Positions 17,850 to 25,875 of a DNA stretch of 64,000 bases are shown one piece after another. The first letter of the stretch is position 1; the number at the start of each line of letters is the position of its first letter. Source of the DNA: Tepidamorphus gemmatus (lineage in GTDB: Bacteria; Pseudomonadota; Alphaproteobacteria; Rhizobiales; Tepidamorphaceae); NCBI RefSeq assembly GCF_004346195.1, contig NZ_SMAK01000003.1, positions 62,001 through 126,000 of the forward strand, in the 5' to 3' direction. A model generated the notes under the pieces. That model was not told the origin of the DNA, ran no database searches, and saw nothing but the letters and a program-made list of their open reading frames with translations. The position numbers and the translations under genes are program-made.

Positions 17850-19250
17850 TCAGTCCGTGTCGCGATGGGCGGCCGCACTCCCGGAGTCGCGGCGGCGCCA
17901 GTTGAGGAACGGCAGACCGGCGATGTCCTGCCCGCTGCCGGTGTACGCTGCCGCCCGCTCGACGCCGGCGTGCTCGGCAGGGCGATCGGCGCGCTGCTGC
18001 GCACCACCTCCCCGGCCACTCGATGCGGCTTTGCCCGCGCCGCGTGCGCCATCGCGGTTGCGGGGCGGCGACGCTGCACCGGACGCCACCGGCCCGGCCG
18101 CAGGCGCAGCCGGCCGTCCAGCCACCGGGCTCGCGCCCTCGACGCGGATCTGCATGCGGATCAGCTTCTCGATGGCGCGAAGGTAGGGGCGTTCCTCGGC
18201 ATCGCAGAACGAGATGGCGATGCCGTCCGCCCCGGCGCGGGCGGTCCGCCCGATCCGGTGGACGTAGGATTCGGGCACGTTGGGCAGGTCGTAGTTGATG
18301 ACATGGCTGACGCCGGGAATGTCGAGACCGCGCGCGGCGATGTCGGTGGCGATCAGCGCGCGCACCTTGCCGGCACGGAACGCGGCGAGCGCCCGCTCGC
18401 GCTGCCCCTGCGACTTGTTGCCGTGGATCGCCTCGGCGGCGATGCCGGATTTGGCGAGCCCCTTCACCAGCTTGTCGGCACCGTGCTTGGTGCGGGCGAA
18501 TACCAGCACCCGGTCGATCGCCGGATCGCCGAGCATCTTCGCCAGCATTGCGGGTTTGGCCTGTTTCTCGATGTGGACCACCGACTGCTCGACGCGGTCG
18601 GCGGTCCTGGCGACCGGGGTCACCGAGACCTCGACGGGATCGCGCAGGAAGTCGCGCGACAGGGCGGCGATCGCGTCGGGCATGGTGGCGGAGAACAGAA
18701 GCGTCTGGCGCCGCATCGGCAGCCGCGCAACGAGCGCCCGGATGTCGTGGATGAAGCCCATGTCGAGCATCTGGTCGGCCTCGTCGAGGACGAGCATCTC
18801 GACGCCGTCGAGACGGACCGCCTTCTGGGCGACCAGGTCGAGAAGGCGGCCGGGGGTGGCGACGAGGACATCGACGCCGGCCGTCAGGGCCCTTATCTGC
18901 CTGGTCATCGACACGCCGCCGATCACCAGTTCGACCCTCAGGCCGAGATGCCGGCCGTAGGTGCGGAACGACTGGACGATCTGACCGGACAGTTCGCGTG
19001 TCGGAGACAGGACGAGGATGCGGCAGCCGCGCCTTGGCGCCTCGCCGCCGGCGCGCGCCAGGCGATCGATCAGCGGCAGCGCGAAGGCGGCCGTCTTGCC
19101 CGTGCCGGTCTGGGCGATGCCGATCAGGTCGCGGCCGGTGATGACATGCGGGATCGCCTGGGCCTGGATCGGCGTCGGCATGACGTGGCCCGCTTCGTCG
19201 AGGGCCTTGAGGATCGAGGGATTGAGTCCGAAACTTTCGAAATTCGTCAA
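17850..19250 (-). CDS. DEAD-box RNA helicase, RhlE-like
   Basis: A 466-residue ATP-dependent RNA helicase. The Q motif (FESFGLNPSILKALDEAG, PTPIQAQAIP) is followed by motif I AQTGTGKTAAFALP, motif Ia PTRELSGQI, motif II VLDEADQMLDMGF, motif III FSATMPD, and in the second RecA domain motif V TDIAARGLDIPGVSHV and motif VI HRIGRTARAG. The C-terminal 100 residues are Gly-Ala-Arg-rich and probably disordered. RhlE-type helicases act in ribosome assembly and RNA decay, often in the cold. The start at 19250 gives MTNFESFGL, typical of the family. The upstream DNA holds a structured region, and infA follows after 24 bp. Confidence 0.94.
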   Translation of the reverse strand: MTNFESFGLNPSILKALDEAGHVMPTPIQAQAIPHVITGRDLIGIAQTGTGKTAAFALPLIDRLARAGGEAPRRGCRILVLSPTRELSGQIVQSFRTYGRHLGLRVELVIGGVSMTRQIRALTAGVDVLVATPGRLLDLVAQKAVRLDGVEMLVLDEADQMLDMGFIHDIRALVARLPMRRQTLLFSATMPDAIAALSRDFLRDPVEVSVTPVARTADRVEQSVVHIEKQAKPAMLAKMLGDPAIDRVLVFARTKHGADKLVKGLAKSGIAAEAIHGNKSQGQRERALAAFRAGKVRALIATDIAARGLDIPGVSHVINYDLPNVPESYVHRIGRTARAGADGIAISFCDAEERPYLRAIEKLIRMQIRVEGASPVAGRPAAPAAGPVASGAASPPRNRDGARGAGKAASSGRGGGAQQRADRPAEHAGVERAAAYTGSGQDIAGLPFLNWRRRDSGSAAAHRDTD

Positions 19251-19962
19251 GGAATGAGCTTTCTCTGCCGCGCTGGCGGCGTGGCCCCTGCAACATCGAG
19301 GGACCCGCGCCTGCGCGGCGCTTGGGTGAAGACACCCCGCGCGGCCTGGGTTGTCGTTGGATCAGAAGGTCGTTCGCGGCGGACCGAAAGCCCGTAAACG
19401 GGCGATCGTGCTACGCGGTCCGCATGACTCGCTGTGACACGAGATGGCAGACCTATACACCATTTTCAAGAAGGAGCACTGTCTTTTTGCAGTTGCGAAG
19501 ATCCGCTGGGCTTCATCACCGCGCCAGCCCGGCCTATCCGCCGGGTCGCTCTCGCTTCGCCAACCGGGAATTCTTCATCGTCACCGATCTGACGCTCGGC
19601 CTCGGCGAGGTGGCGCACGACGACCTGGCGTGACATCGGCGAGCGAGCTGCATGGCCGTATCGCGCCACCCGAATCCGCTGTTCGCGGCTCAGAACGTGA
19701 CGTCATCCCGCCAACGGCATCGCCGTCCTCCCGGATCGGGAGGTCATGGCCTCGGGCTTCGGCGCGTCCCGATCCCGGCTCAGCGCTGCGCTCTGGCCGG
19801 GAGGACGGGGTTCGGCGCCGCACGTCCCGCGGTTCGCCCCCCAATCGATCATCGCCAGCCCGGCGCGCACTGGCATCGGGGGGCCGTCTCGCCATATAAC
19901 GGCGGGGCGGAACCGGCCGCAGCCGGTGCCGCATGGATGGCTTGCCGCGTGGCTGCACCCGG
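19251..19962. other. 712-bp divergent gap between helicase and dapF
   Basis: This is the largest non-coding stretch in the window. It must hold the promoters for the leftward helicase-infA unit and the rightward dapF operon. A perfect 8-bp inverted repeat (GCGGACCG at 19379-19386, CGGTCCGC at 19416-19423) encloses a second small hairpin (GCCCGTAAACGGGC), suggesting a structured 5' leader for the helicase mRNA. Around 19440-19500 the base composition is less GC-rich. A 56-codon leftward open frame (19466-19636) begins like a coding sequence (MSRQVVVRHLAEAERQI) but soon looks random; I do not call it a gene. Confidence 0.5.
19871..19900 (+). promoter_or_regulatory. Possible promoter of the dapF operon
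   Basis: TGGCAT at 19871-19876 and TATAAC at 19895-19900 are separated by 18 bases and fit a sigma-70 type promoter, with a good -10 and a weak -35. Transcription would begin near 19907, about 55 bases before the dapF start codon. The match is suggestive only. Confidence 0.35.
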
Positions 19963-20850
19963 ATGACAGGATCGACGATACGCTACGCGAAGATGAACGG
20001 GCTCGGTAACGAGATCCTGGTCGTCGACGCGCGTGCCGACGTCGTCGTTGCGGCGGCGCTGACGCCGGACGCGGTCCGCGCGATCGCTGCCAGTCCGCGC
20101 ACCGCATTCGACCAGCTGATGCTGATGCTGCCGCCGCGCACGCCGGGCACCGACGCCTTTGTCCGCATCTTCAATGCCGACGGGTCGATGTCGGGGGCCT
20201 GCGGCAACGGTACGCGCTGCATCGCAGCCCTGGTGATGGCCGAGACCGGCACCGGCCATGCCACCTTCGAGACCGCTGGCGGTCTGCTGCCGGCCTGGGA
20301 CGCCGGCGGCGGCCTGATCGGCGTGGACATGGGCGCTCCGCGGCTCGCCTGGAACGAGATCCCGCTCGCCGAGCCGTTTCACGACACCAGCGCCATCGAA
20401 TTGCAGGTCGGTCCGATCGACGCGCCGATCCTGCATTCGCCAGCCGTCGTCAACATGGGCAATCCGCACGCGGTGTTCTTCGTCGATGACGCCGAGGCCA
20501 TCGACCTCGCCCGCATCGGACCGATGCTCGAGAACCATCCGATCTTTCCCGAGCGCGCCAACATCTCGCTCGCACAGGTGACAGCCCCGGATGCCATCAC
20601 GCTCAGGGTCTGGGAGCGCGGCGCCGGGCTCACCCGGGCCTGCGGGTCGGCGGCCTGCGCCACGGTGGTGGCGGCCGTCCGCCGCCGGCTGACCGGCCGC
20701 AGCGTCACCGTGACGCTGCCGGGCGGGCCGCTCCTGATCGAGTGGCGCGAGCGCGACGGCCATGTGCTGATGACCGGCAGCTTCGAACACGAGCATGACG
20801 GCGAGATCGCGCTGGATGCGACCCTGACCGCCGCGCAGCCGGCCGCCTGA
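19963..20850 (+). CDS. dapF: Diaminopimelate epimerase
   Basis: A 295-residue cytoplasmic enzyme that converts LL-diaminopimelate to the meso form for lysine and peptidoglycan synthesis. The two active-site cysteines of this cofactor-independent racemase are present: Cys80 in [10 protein letters not shown] and the second in [10 protein letters not shown] near residue 228. Other motifs are [24 protein letters not shown] and [14 protein letters not shown]. The ATG at 19963 is chosen because [13 protein letters not shown] is the normal N-terminus. It heads the rightward dapF-mtaB-ftsY-yciB operon; mtaB begins 12 bp after its stop. Confidence 0.96.
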   Translation: MTGSTIRYAKMNGLGNEILVVDARADVVVAAALTPDAVRAIAASPRTAFDQLMLMLPPRTPGTDAFVRIFNADGSMSGACGNGTRCIAALVMAETGTGHATFETAGGLLPAWDAGGGLIGVDMGAPRLAWNEIPLAEPFHDTSAIELQVGPIDAPILHSPAVVNMGNPHAVFFVDDAEAIDLARIGPMLENHPIFPERANISLAQVTAPDAITLRVWERGAGLTRACGSAACATVVAAVRRRLTGRSVTVTLPGGPLLIEWRERDGHVLMTGSFEHEHDGEIALDATLTAAQPAA

Positions 20851-20862
20851 GGACACCCGGCG

Positions 20863-22116
20863 ATGTCGCGTCCCGAAATCGTCACCTTCGGCTGCCGCCT
20901 CAACACCGTGGAATCCGAATCGATGCGCCGCCTGGCCGAGGAGGCGGGCGTCACCGATGCGGTGATCATCAACACCTGCGCGGTCACCGCCGAGGCGGTC
21001 CGCCAGGCGCGCCAGGCGATCCGCCGCGCCCGTCGTGACAATCCGTCGGCACGCATCATCGTCACCGGCTGCGCCGCCCAGACGGAGCCGGGCACCTTCG
21101 CGGCCATGCCCGAGGTCGATCTGGTGATCGGCAACGGCGAGAAGCTGAGGCGCGAGACCTATGCCGGGCTCGGCCTTGAGACGCAGGAGAAGGTCCGCGT
21201 CAACGACATCATGGAGCTGTCCGAGACCGGGGCGCATCTCATCGAGGGCTTCGAGGGTCGGGCGCGCGCCTTCGTGCAGGTCCAGAACGGCTGCGACCAC
21301 CGCTGCACCTTCTGCATCATCCCCTTCGGTCGCGGCCCGTCGCGCTCGGTGCCGATGGGCGCCGTTGTCGACCAGGTGCGCCGGCTGGTTGCGAATGGTT
21401 ACCGGGAGGTGGTGCTGACCGGGGTGGACCTCACCTCATACGGTTCCGATCTGCCCGGTGCGCCGCGTCTGGGCACATTGGTGCGGGCGATCCTGCGCCA
21501 TGTTCCGGAACTCGGACGCCTGAGGCTCTCCTCGATCGATTCGATCGAGGCGGACGACGATCTGATGCGTGCGCTTGCCGAGGAGGAGCGGCTGATGCCG
21601 CATCTGCACCTGTCGCTGCAGGCCGGCGACGACATGATCCTGAAGCGGATGAAGCGCCGGCACAGTCGCGCCCAGTCGGTGGCGTTCTGCGAGACCGTGC
21701 GCCGGCTGAGGCCCGACACCGTGTTCGGCGCCGACCTGATTGCCGGATTTCCGACCGAGACGGATGCGATGTTCGAGAACACCCGGGCGATCATCACCGA
21801 TTGCGGGCTCACCCACCTGCATGTCTTCCCGTTCTCGCCACGCGCCGGCACGCCCGCCGCGCGGATGCCTCAGCTCGACCGGGCCCTGGTCAGGGAGCGG
21901 GCGGCGCGACTGCGCGCCGAGGGCGAGGCGGCGCTCATCCGCCATCTCGACGGCGAAGTCGGGTGCGAGCGCCATGTGCTGGTGGAAACCGGTGAGACCG
22001 GCCGCACCGAACACTTCACGCCGGTCCGGTTCGATGGCCCGGCCGAGCCGGGCGCCATCGTCCGGGCCCGGGTCACCGGCCACGACGGCCGCCGGTTGAC
22101 GGCGGTGGCAGCATGA
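20863..22116 (+). CDS. mtaB: tRNA (t6A37) methylthiotransferase MtaB
   Basis: A 417-residue radical-SAM enzyme that adds a methylthio group to t6A37 in tRNAs reading ANN codons. The N-terminal domain carries cluster-binding cysteines at C11 (TFGCRLN), C39 (INTCAV) and C70 (VTGCAAQ). The radical-SAM motif CxxxCxxC is NGCDHRCTFCIIPFGRG. The C-terminal TRAM-like part ends GAIVRARVTGHDGRRL. Modification needs t6A, which is made with TsaD, also encoded here at 31586. Its stop codon overlaps the ftsY start (ATGA at 22113-22116), suggesting translational coupling. Confidence 0.95.
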   Translation: MSRPEIVTFGCRLNTVESESMRRLAEEAGVTDAVIINTCAVTAEAVRQARQAIRRARRDNPSARIIVTGCAAQTEPGTFAAMPEVDLVIGNGEKLRRETYAGLGLETQEKVRVNDIMELSETGAHLIEGFEGRARAFVQVQNGCDHRCTFCIIPFGRGPSRSVPMGAVVDQVRRLVANGYREVVLTGVDLTSYGSDLPGAPRLGTLVRAILRHVPELGRLRLSSIDSIEADDDLMRALAEEERLMPHLHLSLQAGDDMILKRMKRRHSRAQSVAFCETVRRLRPDTVFGADLIAGFPTETDAMFENTRAIITDCGLTHLHVFPFSPRAGTPAARMPQLDRALVRERAARLRAEGEAALIRHLDGEVGCERHVLVETGETGRTEHFTPVRFDGPAEPGAIVRARVTGHDGRRLTAVAA

Positions 22117-23141
22117 GTGGCGAGACGCCCCGGCCGGGGCTGATGGGCCGGCTGTTCGGACGCGGGGAGACTGCCGCGTCGCGCCAATCATCCGGCGAAC
22201 AGGCCGCGGACACCCCGAAGTCCTGGTTCCAGCGCCTCAGGGCCGGGCTCGCCCGCTCCTCCTCGGCGCTCGGCCAGAGTCTCACCGGCCTGCTGCGCAA
22301 GCGCAGGCTCGACGAGGAGACGCTTGAGGAGCTCGAGGAGCTCCTGATCCAGGCCGATCTCGGCGTCGAGACCGCGACCCGGATCACCGGGCGGCTGGCA
22401 CGGGAGCGCTACGACAAGGAGATCTCGGCCGAGGAGGTGCGCGCCGTGCTGGCCGCGGAGGTTGCCGCAGTGCTCGGCCCGGTGGCGCGACCGCTGGTGA
22501 TCGACCCGGCGCATCGTCCGCACGTCATCCTTGTGGTCGGGGTCAACGGTTCCGGCAAGACCACCACGATCGGCAAGCTCGCGGCCCGCTTCCGCCGTGA
22601 AGGCCGGCGCGTCGTGCTGGGGGCGGGGGACACCTTTCGTGCCGCCGCGATCGAACAGCTGAAGATCTGGGGCGAGCGGACCGGGGCGAGCGTCATCGCG
22701 CGCGCGCAGGGCTCGGACGCCGCCGGGCTTGCCTTCGACGCGATGAAGGCCGCGCGCGAGGAGAGCGCCGACGTGCTTCTGCTCGATACCGCCGGCCGGC
22801 TGCACAACAAGGCCGACCTGATGGCGGAGCTCGAGAAGATCGTGCGCGTCATCCGCAAGCAGGACGAGACCGCACCCCACGACGTGGTGCTGGTGCTCGA
22901 CGCGACCACCGGCCAGAACGCGCTGAACCAGGTGGAGATCTTCCGGAAGGTCTGCGGCGTAACAGGACTTGTGATGACCAAGCTCGACGGCACCGCGCGC
23001 GGCGGCATCCTGGTGGCGATCGCTGCCCGGCACGGCCTGCCGGTGCACGCGATCGGCGTCGGCGAGGGCATCGACGACCTGCAGTCCTTCGACGCCGGCG
23101 AGTTCGCACGCGCGATCGCCGGAGACACCGAGGCAGCCTGA
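22113..23141 (+). CDS. ftsY: Signal recognition particle receptor FtsY
   Basis: A 342-residue SRP receptor GTPase that docks Ffh-ribosome complexes at the membrane. The NG domain is complete: N-domain helices with LDEETLEELEELLIQADLG, then GVNGSGKTTTIGKLAARF, GAGDTFRAAAIEQL, LLDTAGRLHN and TKLDGTARGGILV. The acidic A domain found in E. coli is nearly absent; instead there is a basic 60-residue N-terminus (LMGRLFGRGE, SWFQRLRAGL) with amphipathic segments that may touch the membrane. It overlaps mtaB by 4 bp, and yciB begins 1 bp after its stop. Confidence 0.96.
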   Translation: MSGETPRPGLMGRLFGRGETAASRQSSGEQAADTPKSWFQRLRAGLARSSSALGQSLTGLLRKRRLDEETLEELEELLIQADLGVETATRITGRLARERYDKEISAEEVRAVLAAEVAAVLGPVARPLVIDPAHRPHVILVVGVNGSGKTTTIGKLAARFRREGRRVVLGAGDTFRAAAIEQLKIWGERTGASVIARAQGSDAAGLAFDAMKAAREESADVLLLDTAGRLHNKADLMAELEKIVRVIRKQDETAPHDVVLVLDATTGQNALNQVEIFRKVCGVTGLVMTKLDGTARGGILVAIAARHGLPVHAIGVGEGIDDLQSFDAGEFARAIAGDTEAA

Positions 23142-23142
23142 C

Positions 23143-23751
23143 ATGACCAGACCGGACCTTGTCGAACGGCATCCGGGACCGCCCGACTGGGTGCGCCCGG
23201 CACTCGAACTCGGACCGCTTGCGGTATTCTTCCTCGGCAACTGGAAGGCCGGCATCTTTTGGGCGACCGGCCTGTTCGTGGCCGCCACCCTGATCTCGCT
23301 GGCGATCTCGTGGGCGCTGCTGCGCAAGGTGCCGGTGATGCCGCTGTTCACCGCCGTGTTCGTCACCGTGTTCGGCGGGCTCACGCTGTGGCTGCAGGAC
23401 GAGACCTTCATCAAGATGAAGCCGACGATCACCAACATCGCCTTCGCGGCGATGCTGCTGATCGCCCTCTATTTCCGCAAGGCGCTGCTCAAATACGCGT
23501 TCGGGACCGTGTTCCGGATGACCGACGAGGGCTGGCGCATCTGCACGCTGCGCTGGGCCGGCTTCTTCGTGTTCCTCGCCGCGCTCAACGAAGTCGTCTG
23601 GCGCAACTTCTCGACCGACTTCTGGGTCAGCTTCAAGGTCTTCGGTATCTTCCCGCTGACGCTGGCCTTCGCGACCTTCCAGCTCACGCTCGTGAAGCGT
23701 TACGGTCTCGACGCGGAGAACGAGGCGGGCGCGGGCGCCGGCAAGGCCTGA
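23143..23751 (+). CDS. yciB: Septation protein A / inner membrane protein YciB
   Basis: A 202-residue polytopic inner-membrane protein with about five to six hydrophobic segments. LELGPLAVFFLGNWKAG, VFGGLTLWLQDETFIKMKPT and NEVVWRNFSTDFWVSFKVFG are hallmarks of the IspZ/YciB family. In E. coli YciB affects cell-envelope synthesis and division; its exact role is not known. It is the last gene of the dapF operon and begins right after ftsY. The gene converges with folD, with only four bases between the two stop codons. Confidence 0.93.
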   Translation: MTRPDLVERHPGPPDWVRPALELGPLAVFFLGNWKAGIFWATGLFVAATLISLAISWALLRKVPVMPLFTAVFVTVFGGLTLWLQDETFIKMKPTITNIAFAAMLLIALYFRKALLKYAFGTVFRMTDEGWRICTLRWAGFFVFLAALNEVVWRNFSTDFWVSFKVFGIFPLTLAFATFQLTLVKRYGLDAENEAGAGAGKA

Positions 23752-23755
23752 CCGT

Positions 23756-24637
23756 TCAGCCGGGCGCCTCGAGTCCGTGCTGCCGGCGGGTGGCCTCGAG
23801 CGTGTTGCGCAGCAGGCAGGCGATCGTCATCGGACCGACACCGCCGGGGACGGGCGTGATCGCGCCGGCGACCTGGCGCGCCTCGTCGAACGCAACGTCG
23901 CCGACCAGCCGCGCCGTGCCGTCGCCCGCCGCGACCCGGTTGATGCCGACGTCGATGACGGTCGCGCCGGGCTTCACCCAGCCGCCACGGATCATCTCGG
24001 GCCGCCCCACCGCGGCGACGAGCAGGTCGGCGCGCCGGCAGACATCCGCGACGGCGCGGGTGCGCGAATGCGCGATCGTCACCGTGCAGTTCTCGGCAAG
24101 CAGCAGCTGCGCCACCGGCTTGCCGACGATGTTCGAGCGGCCCACCACCACCGCCTCGAGGCCTGTCAGGTCGGGATGGACCTGCTTCGCCAGGATCACG
24201 CAGCCGACGGGCGTGCACGGCACAAGCGCAGGCAGACCCGTCGCCAGACGACCGGCGTTGACGACATGGAAGCCATCGACGTCCTTGGCTGGATCGATGG
24301 TGTCGATCACCGCCGCCGGGTCGATATGCCCGGGCAGGGGAAGCTGGACGAGGATGCCGTTCACCGCCGGGTCATCATTGAGCCTGCGTACCAGATCAAG
24401 CAGCGCCGCCTGGCTGGTTGACGCATCGAGCCGGTGCTCGAACGAGGCCATGCCGGCCTCGACGGTCTGCCGACCCTTGTTGCGGACATAGACGGCGCTG
24501 GCCGGATCCTCGCCGACCAGCACGACGGCGAGCCCGGGCGTGATGCCGTGGCTCTCCTTCAGCCGGGCGACGCCGGCGGCGACCTCCGCCCTGAGACCGG
24601 CCGCGATCGCCTTGCCGTCGATGATCCGCGCGCTCAT
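23756..24637 (-). CDS. folD: Bifunctional methylenetetrahydrofolate dehydrogenase / cyclohydrolase
   Basis: A 293-residue cytoplasmic enzyme that interconverts 5,10-methylene-, methenyl- and 10-formyl-tetrahydrofolate, using NADP. The catalytic region is [17 protein letters not shown] (Tyr and Lys) and LPLPGHID; the nucleotide-binding part has [18 protein letters not shown] and DVGINRV; the signature [11 protein letters not shown] is near the C-terminus. Start at 24637 overlaps the upstream DUF167 gene by 4 bp, so folD, the DUF167 gene and yggT form one leftward operon. Confidence 0.97.
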   Translation of the reverse strand: MSARIIDGKAIAAGLRAEVAAGVARLKESHGITPGLAVVLVGEDPASAVYVRNKGRQTVEAGMASFEHRLDASTSQAALLDLVRRLNDDPAVNGILVQLPLPGHIDPAAVIDTIDPAKDVDGFHVVNAGRLATGLPALVPCTPVGCVILAKQVHPDLTGLEAVVVGRSNIVGKPVAQLLLAENCTVTIAHSRTRAVADVCRRADLLVAAVGRPEMIRGGWVKPGATVIDVGINRVAAGDGTARLVGDVAFDEARQVAGAITPVPGGVGPMTIACLLRNTLEATRRQHGLEAPG

Positions 24638-24984
24638 CTGCCGTTCTCCCGCCCGCTGTTTCCGCCGATCCGCGCTGCCCGCTCGGCGAGCAGCGCCGGA
24701 TCGCCCGCAACATGCACCCTCTTGAGCCGCGCCTTGTGGCCGCAAGCGACGGCCACGGTCGCCCGCGCGACACCGAGCGCCCGCGCCAGCAGGACCTCGA
24801 GCGCCGCGTTGGCCTGCCCGCCTTCTGGAACGGCGCGCACCCGCGCGGCCAGCACCCAGCTCCCGTCCGAGACCGGCCGTGGTCCTTCGATCGCGTCGCG
24901 ACCACCTTTCGGCGTCAGCCGCACGCGGATGTCGAGACCGCACGCGCTCGCGCGAAACCAACCCGTCTGTCGATCAGAAGACAC
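24634..24984 (-). CDS. DUF167 / YggU-family protein
   Basis: A 116-residue protein of the small YggU (DUF167) family. Conserved parts are [38 protein letters not shown] and [13 protein letters not shown]. The family has a solved alpha/beta fold but no established biochemical role. It commonly follows yggT in bacteria, as here: its start overlaps the end of yggT by 11 bp and its stop overlaps folD by 4 bp. Confidence 0.92.
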   Translation of the reverse strand: MSSDRQTGWFRASACGLDIRVRLTPKGGRDAIEGPRPVSDGSWVLAARVRAVPEGGQANAALEVLLARALGVARATVAVACGHKARLKRVHVAGDPALLAERAARIGGNSGRENGR

Positions 24985-25264
24985 TCGGATAGATGTAGAG
25001 GATGATGATGCGCTGGATCAGGAAGATCAGCAGCAGCAGGATGATCGGCGAGATGTCGAGGCCGCCGAGATTGGGCACGAAGCGGCGGATCGGCCGAAGC
25101 GCCGGCTCGGTCAGCCGCCACAGCGCCTCGCCGATCATGCCGACGAACTGGTTGCGGGTGTTGACCACGTTGAACGCCACCAGCCAGCTGAATATCGCCG
25201 AGGCGATGACGATCCAGACATAGAGCTGCAGGACGAGGAGTATGACGTCGAGGATGGCGCGCAT
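24974..25264 (-). CDS. yggT: YggT-family membrane protein
   Basis: A 96-residue inner-membrane protein with two hydrophobic segments (about 3-27 and 70-92). [40 protein letters not shown] and [15 protein letters not shown] match the YggT family, implicated in osmotic tolerance or membrane organisation but not well defined. The ATG at 25264 gives the usual MRAILDVI start; the open frame extends upstream through non-homologous sequence. It is the first gene of the yggT-DUF167-folD operon. Confidence 0.93.
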   Translation of the reverse strand: MRAILDVILLVLQLYVWIVIASAIFSWLVAFNVVNTRNQFVGMIGEALWRLTEPALRPIRRFVPNLGGLDISPIILLLLIFLIQRIIILYIYPSVF

Positions 25265-25357
25265 GATTCCCGGGCTCGCGAGGACGTGGCGTCGTATCGA
25301 TCTACCGATACGTCCGCCGCGCCGCAACCCTCGGCCGGGAGCGAACCGGCGTTTCGC

Positions 25358-25386
25358 TTGACAGGTGGCATCCCGCGCCCCTAAAT
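25358..25386 (+). promoter_or_regulatory. Promoter of tRNA-Ala
   Basis: A perfect -35 hexamer TTGACA at 25358-25363 is followed after 17 bases by CTAAAT (25381-25386) as a weak -10. The tRNA begins 20 bases downstream at 25406, a normal distance for a tRNA transcript with a short leader. Confidence 0.65.
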
Positions 25387-25405
25387 CCGCGCACCCGATG
25401 GGTCC

Positions 25406-25471
<66 letters not shown>

Positions 25472-25481
<10 letters not shown>

Positions 25482-25503
25482 AGACCCGGCTCCACCAAGA
25501 CCG
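25472..25503 (+). repeat. Tandem duplication of the tRNA-Ala 3' end
   Basis: GGCTCCACCAAGACCC (25472-25487) includes the tRNA acceptor 3' strand and CCA end and is repeated directly at 25488-25503, differing only at the last base. A 16-bp repeat of a tRNA 3' end resembles a tiny attachment-site remnant or a slippage product. No integrase gene is nearby; xerC at 61335 is a chromosome-dimer type recombinase. Confidence 0.8.
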
Positions 25504-25761
25504 GGGAGTCGTCAGTCCGCCTCGCAACCTGTCCAGCCCGTCCCGTCGAGACGGTCGGCTGCGGTTCCGGGCGGCCCTGCGACCGTGCCCGACCGCGGCG
25601 CGGGTAATCGAGACAGATCACCGATCAGATGACGACAGCGCCACGCTCCGGCTCGGAGCGCTGCGCGATATCCCGCGCGAGCCGAGGGAACGAGCCCCGA
25701 CCGGCACCTGCACAACCCCGGCACGATGAAGGACGCTCGACCGTGCTGTACCGCAGGGAAA

Positions 25762-25837
25762 TGGTGCCGGTGGACGGACTCGAACCGCCGACCCACGCAT
25801 TACGAATGCGTTGCTCTACCAGCTGAGCTACACCGGC
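25762..25837 (-). tRNA. tRNA-Thr (anticodon CGT)
   Basis: Read leftward, 76 bases form a cloverleaf: acceptor GCCGGTG with CACCGGC, D arm GCTC/GAGC, anticodon stem ACGCA/TGCGT around TTCGTAA, T arm GGTTCGAGT, and an encoded CCA end. The anticodon CGT decodes ACG. It faces tRNA-Ala across a 280-bp spacer in which I see no gene. Confidence 0.97.
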
Positions 25838-25846
25838 CGCGCTGCT

Positions 25847-25875
25847 TGCTTAGTCCCGGCGCCGGGGATTTTCAA
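25847..25875 (-). promoter_or_regulatory. Possible promoter of tRNA-Thr
   Basis: On the leftward strand TTGAAA (25875-25870) and TAAGCA (25852-25847) are separated by 17 bases, ending 9 bases before the tRNA 5' end. The -35 overlaps the hemY stop codon. The spacer contains the palindrome CCCCGGCGCCGGGG, nearly perfect, which may also serve as part of a hemY terminator. Confidence 0.5.

Noticed and set aside
19466-19636. A 56-codon leftward ORF starting MSRQVVVRHLAEAERQI
   Set aside because: The first 17 residues look protein-like, but the rest does not and there is no clear ribosome binding site; too weak to call a gene.
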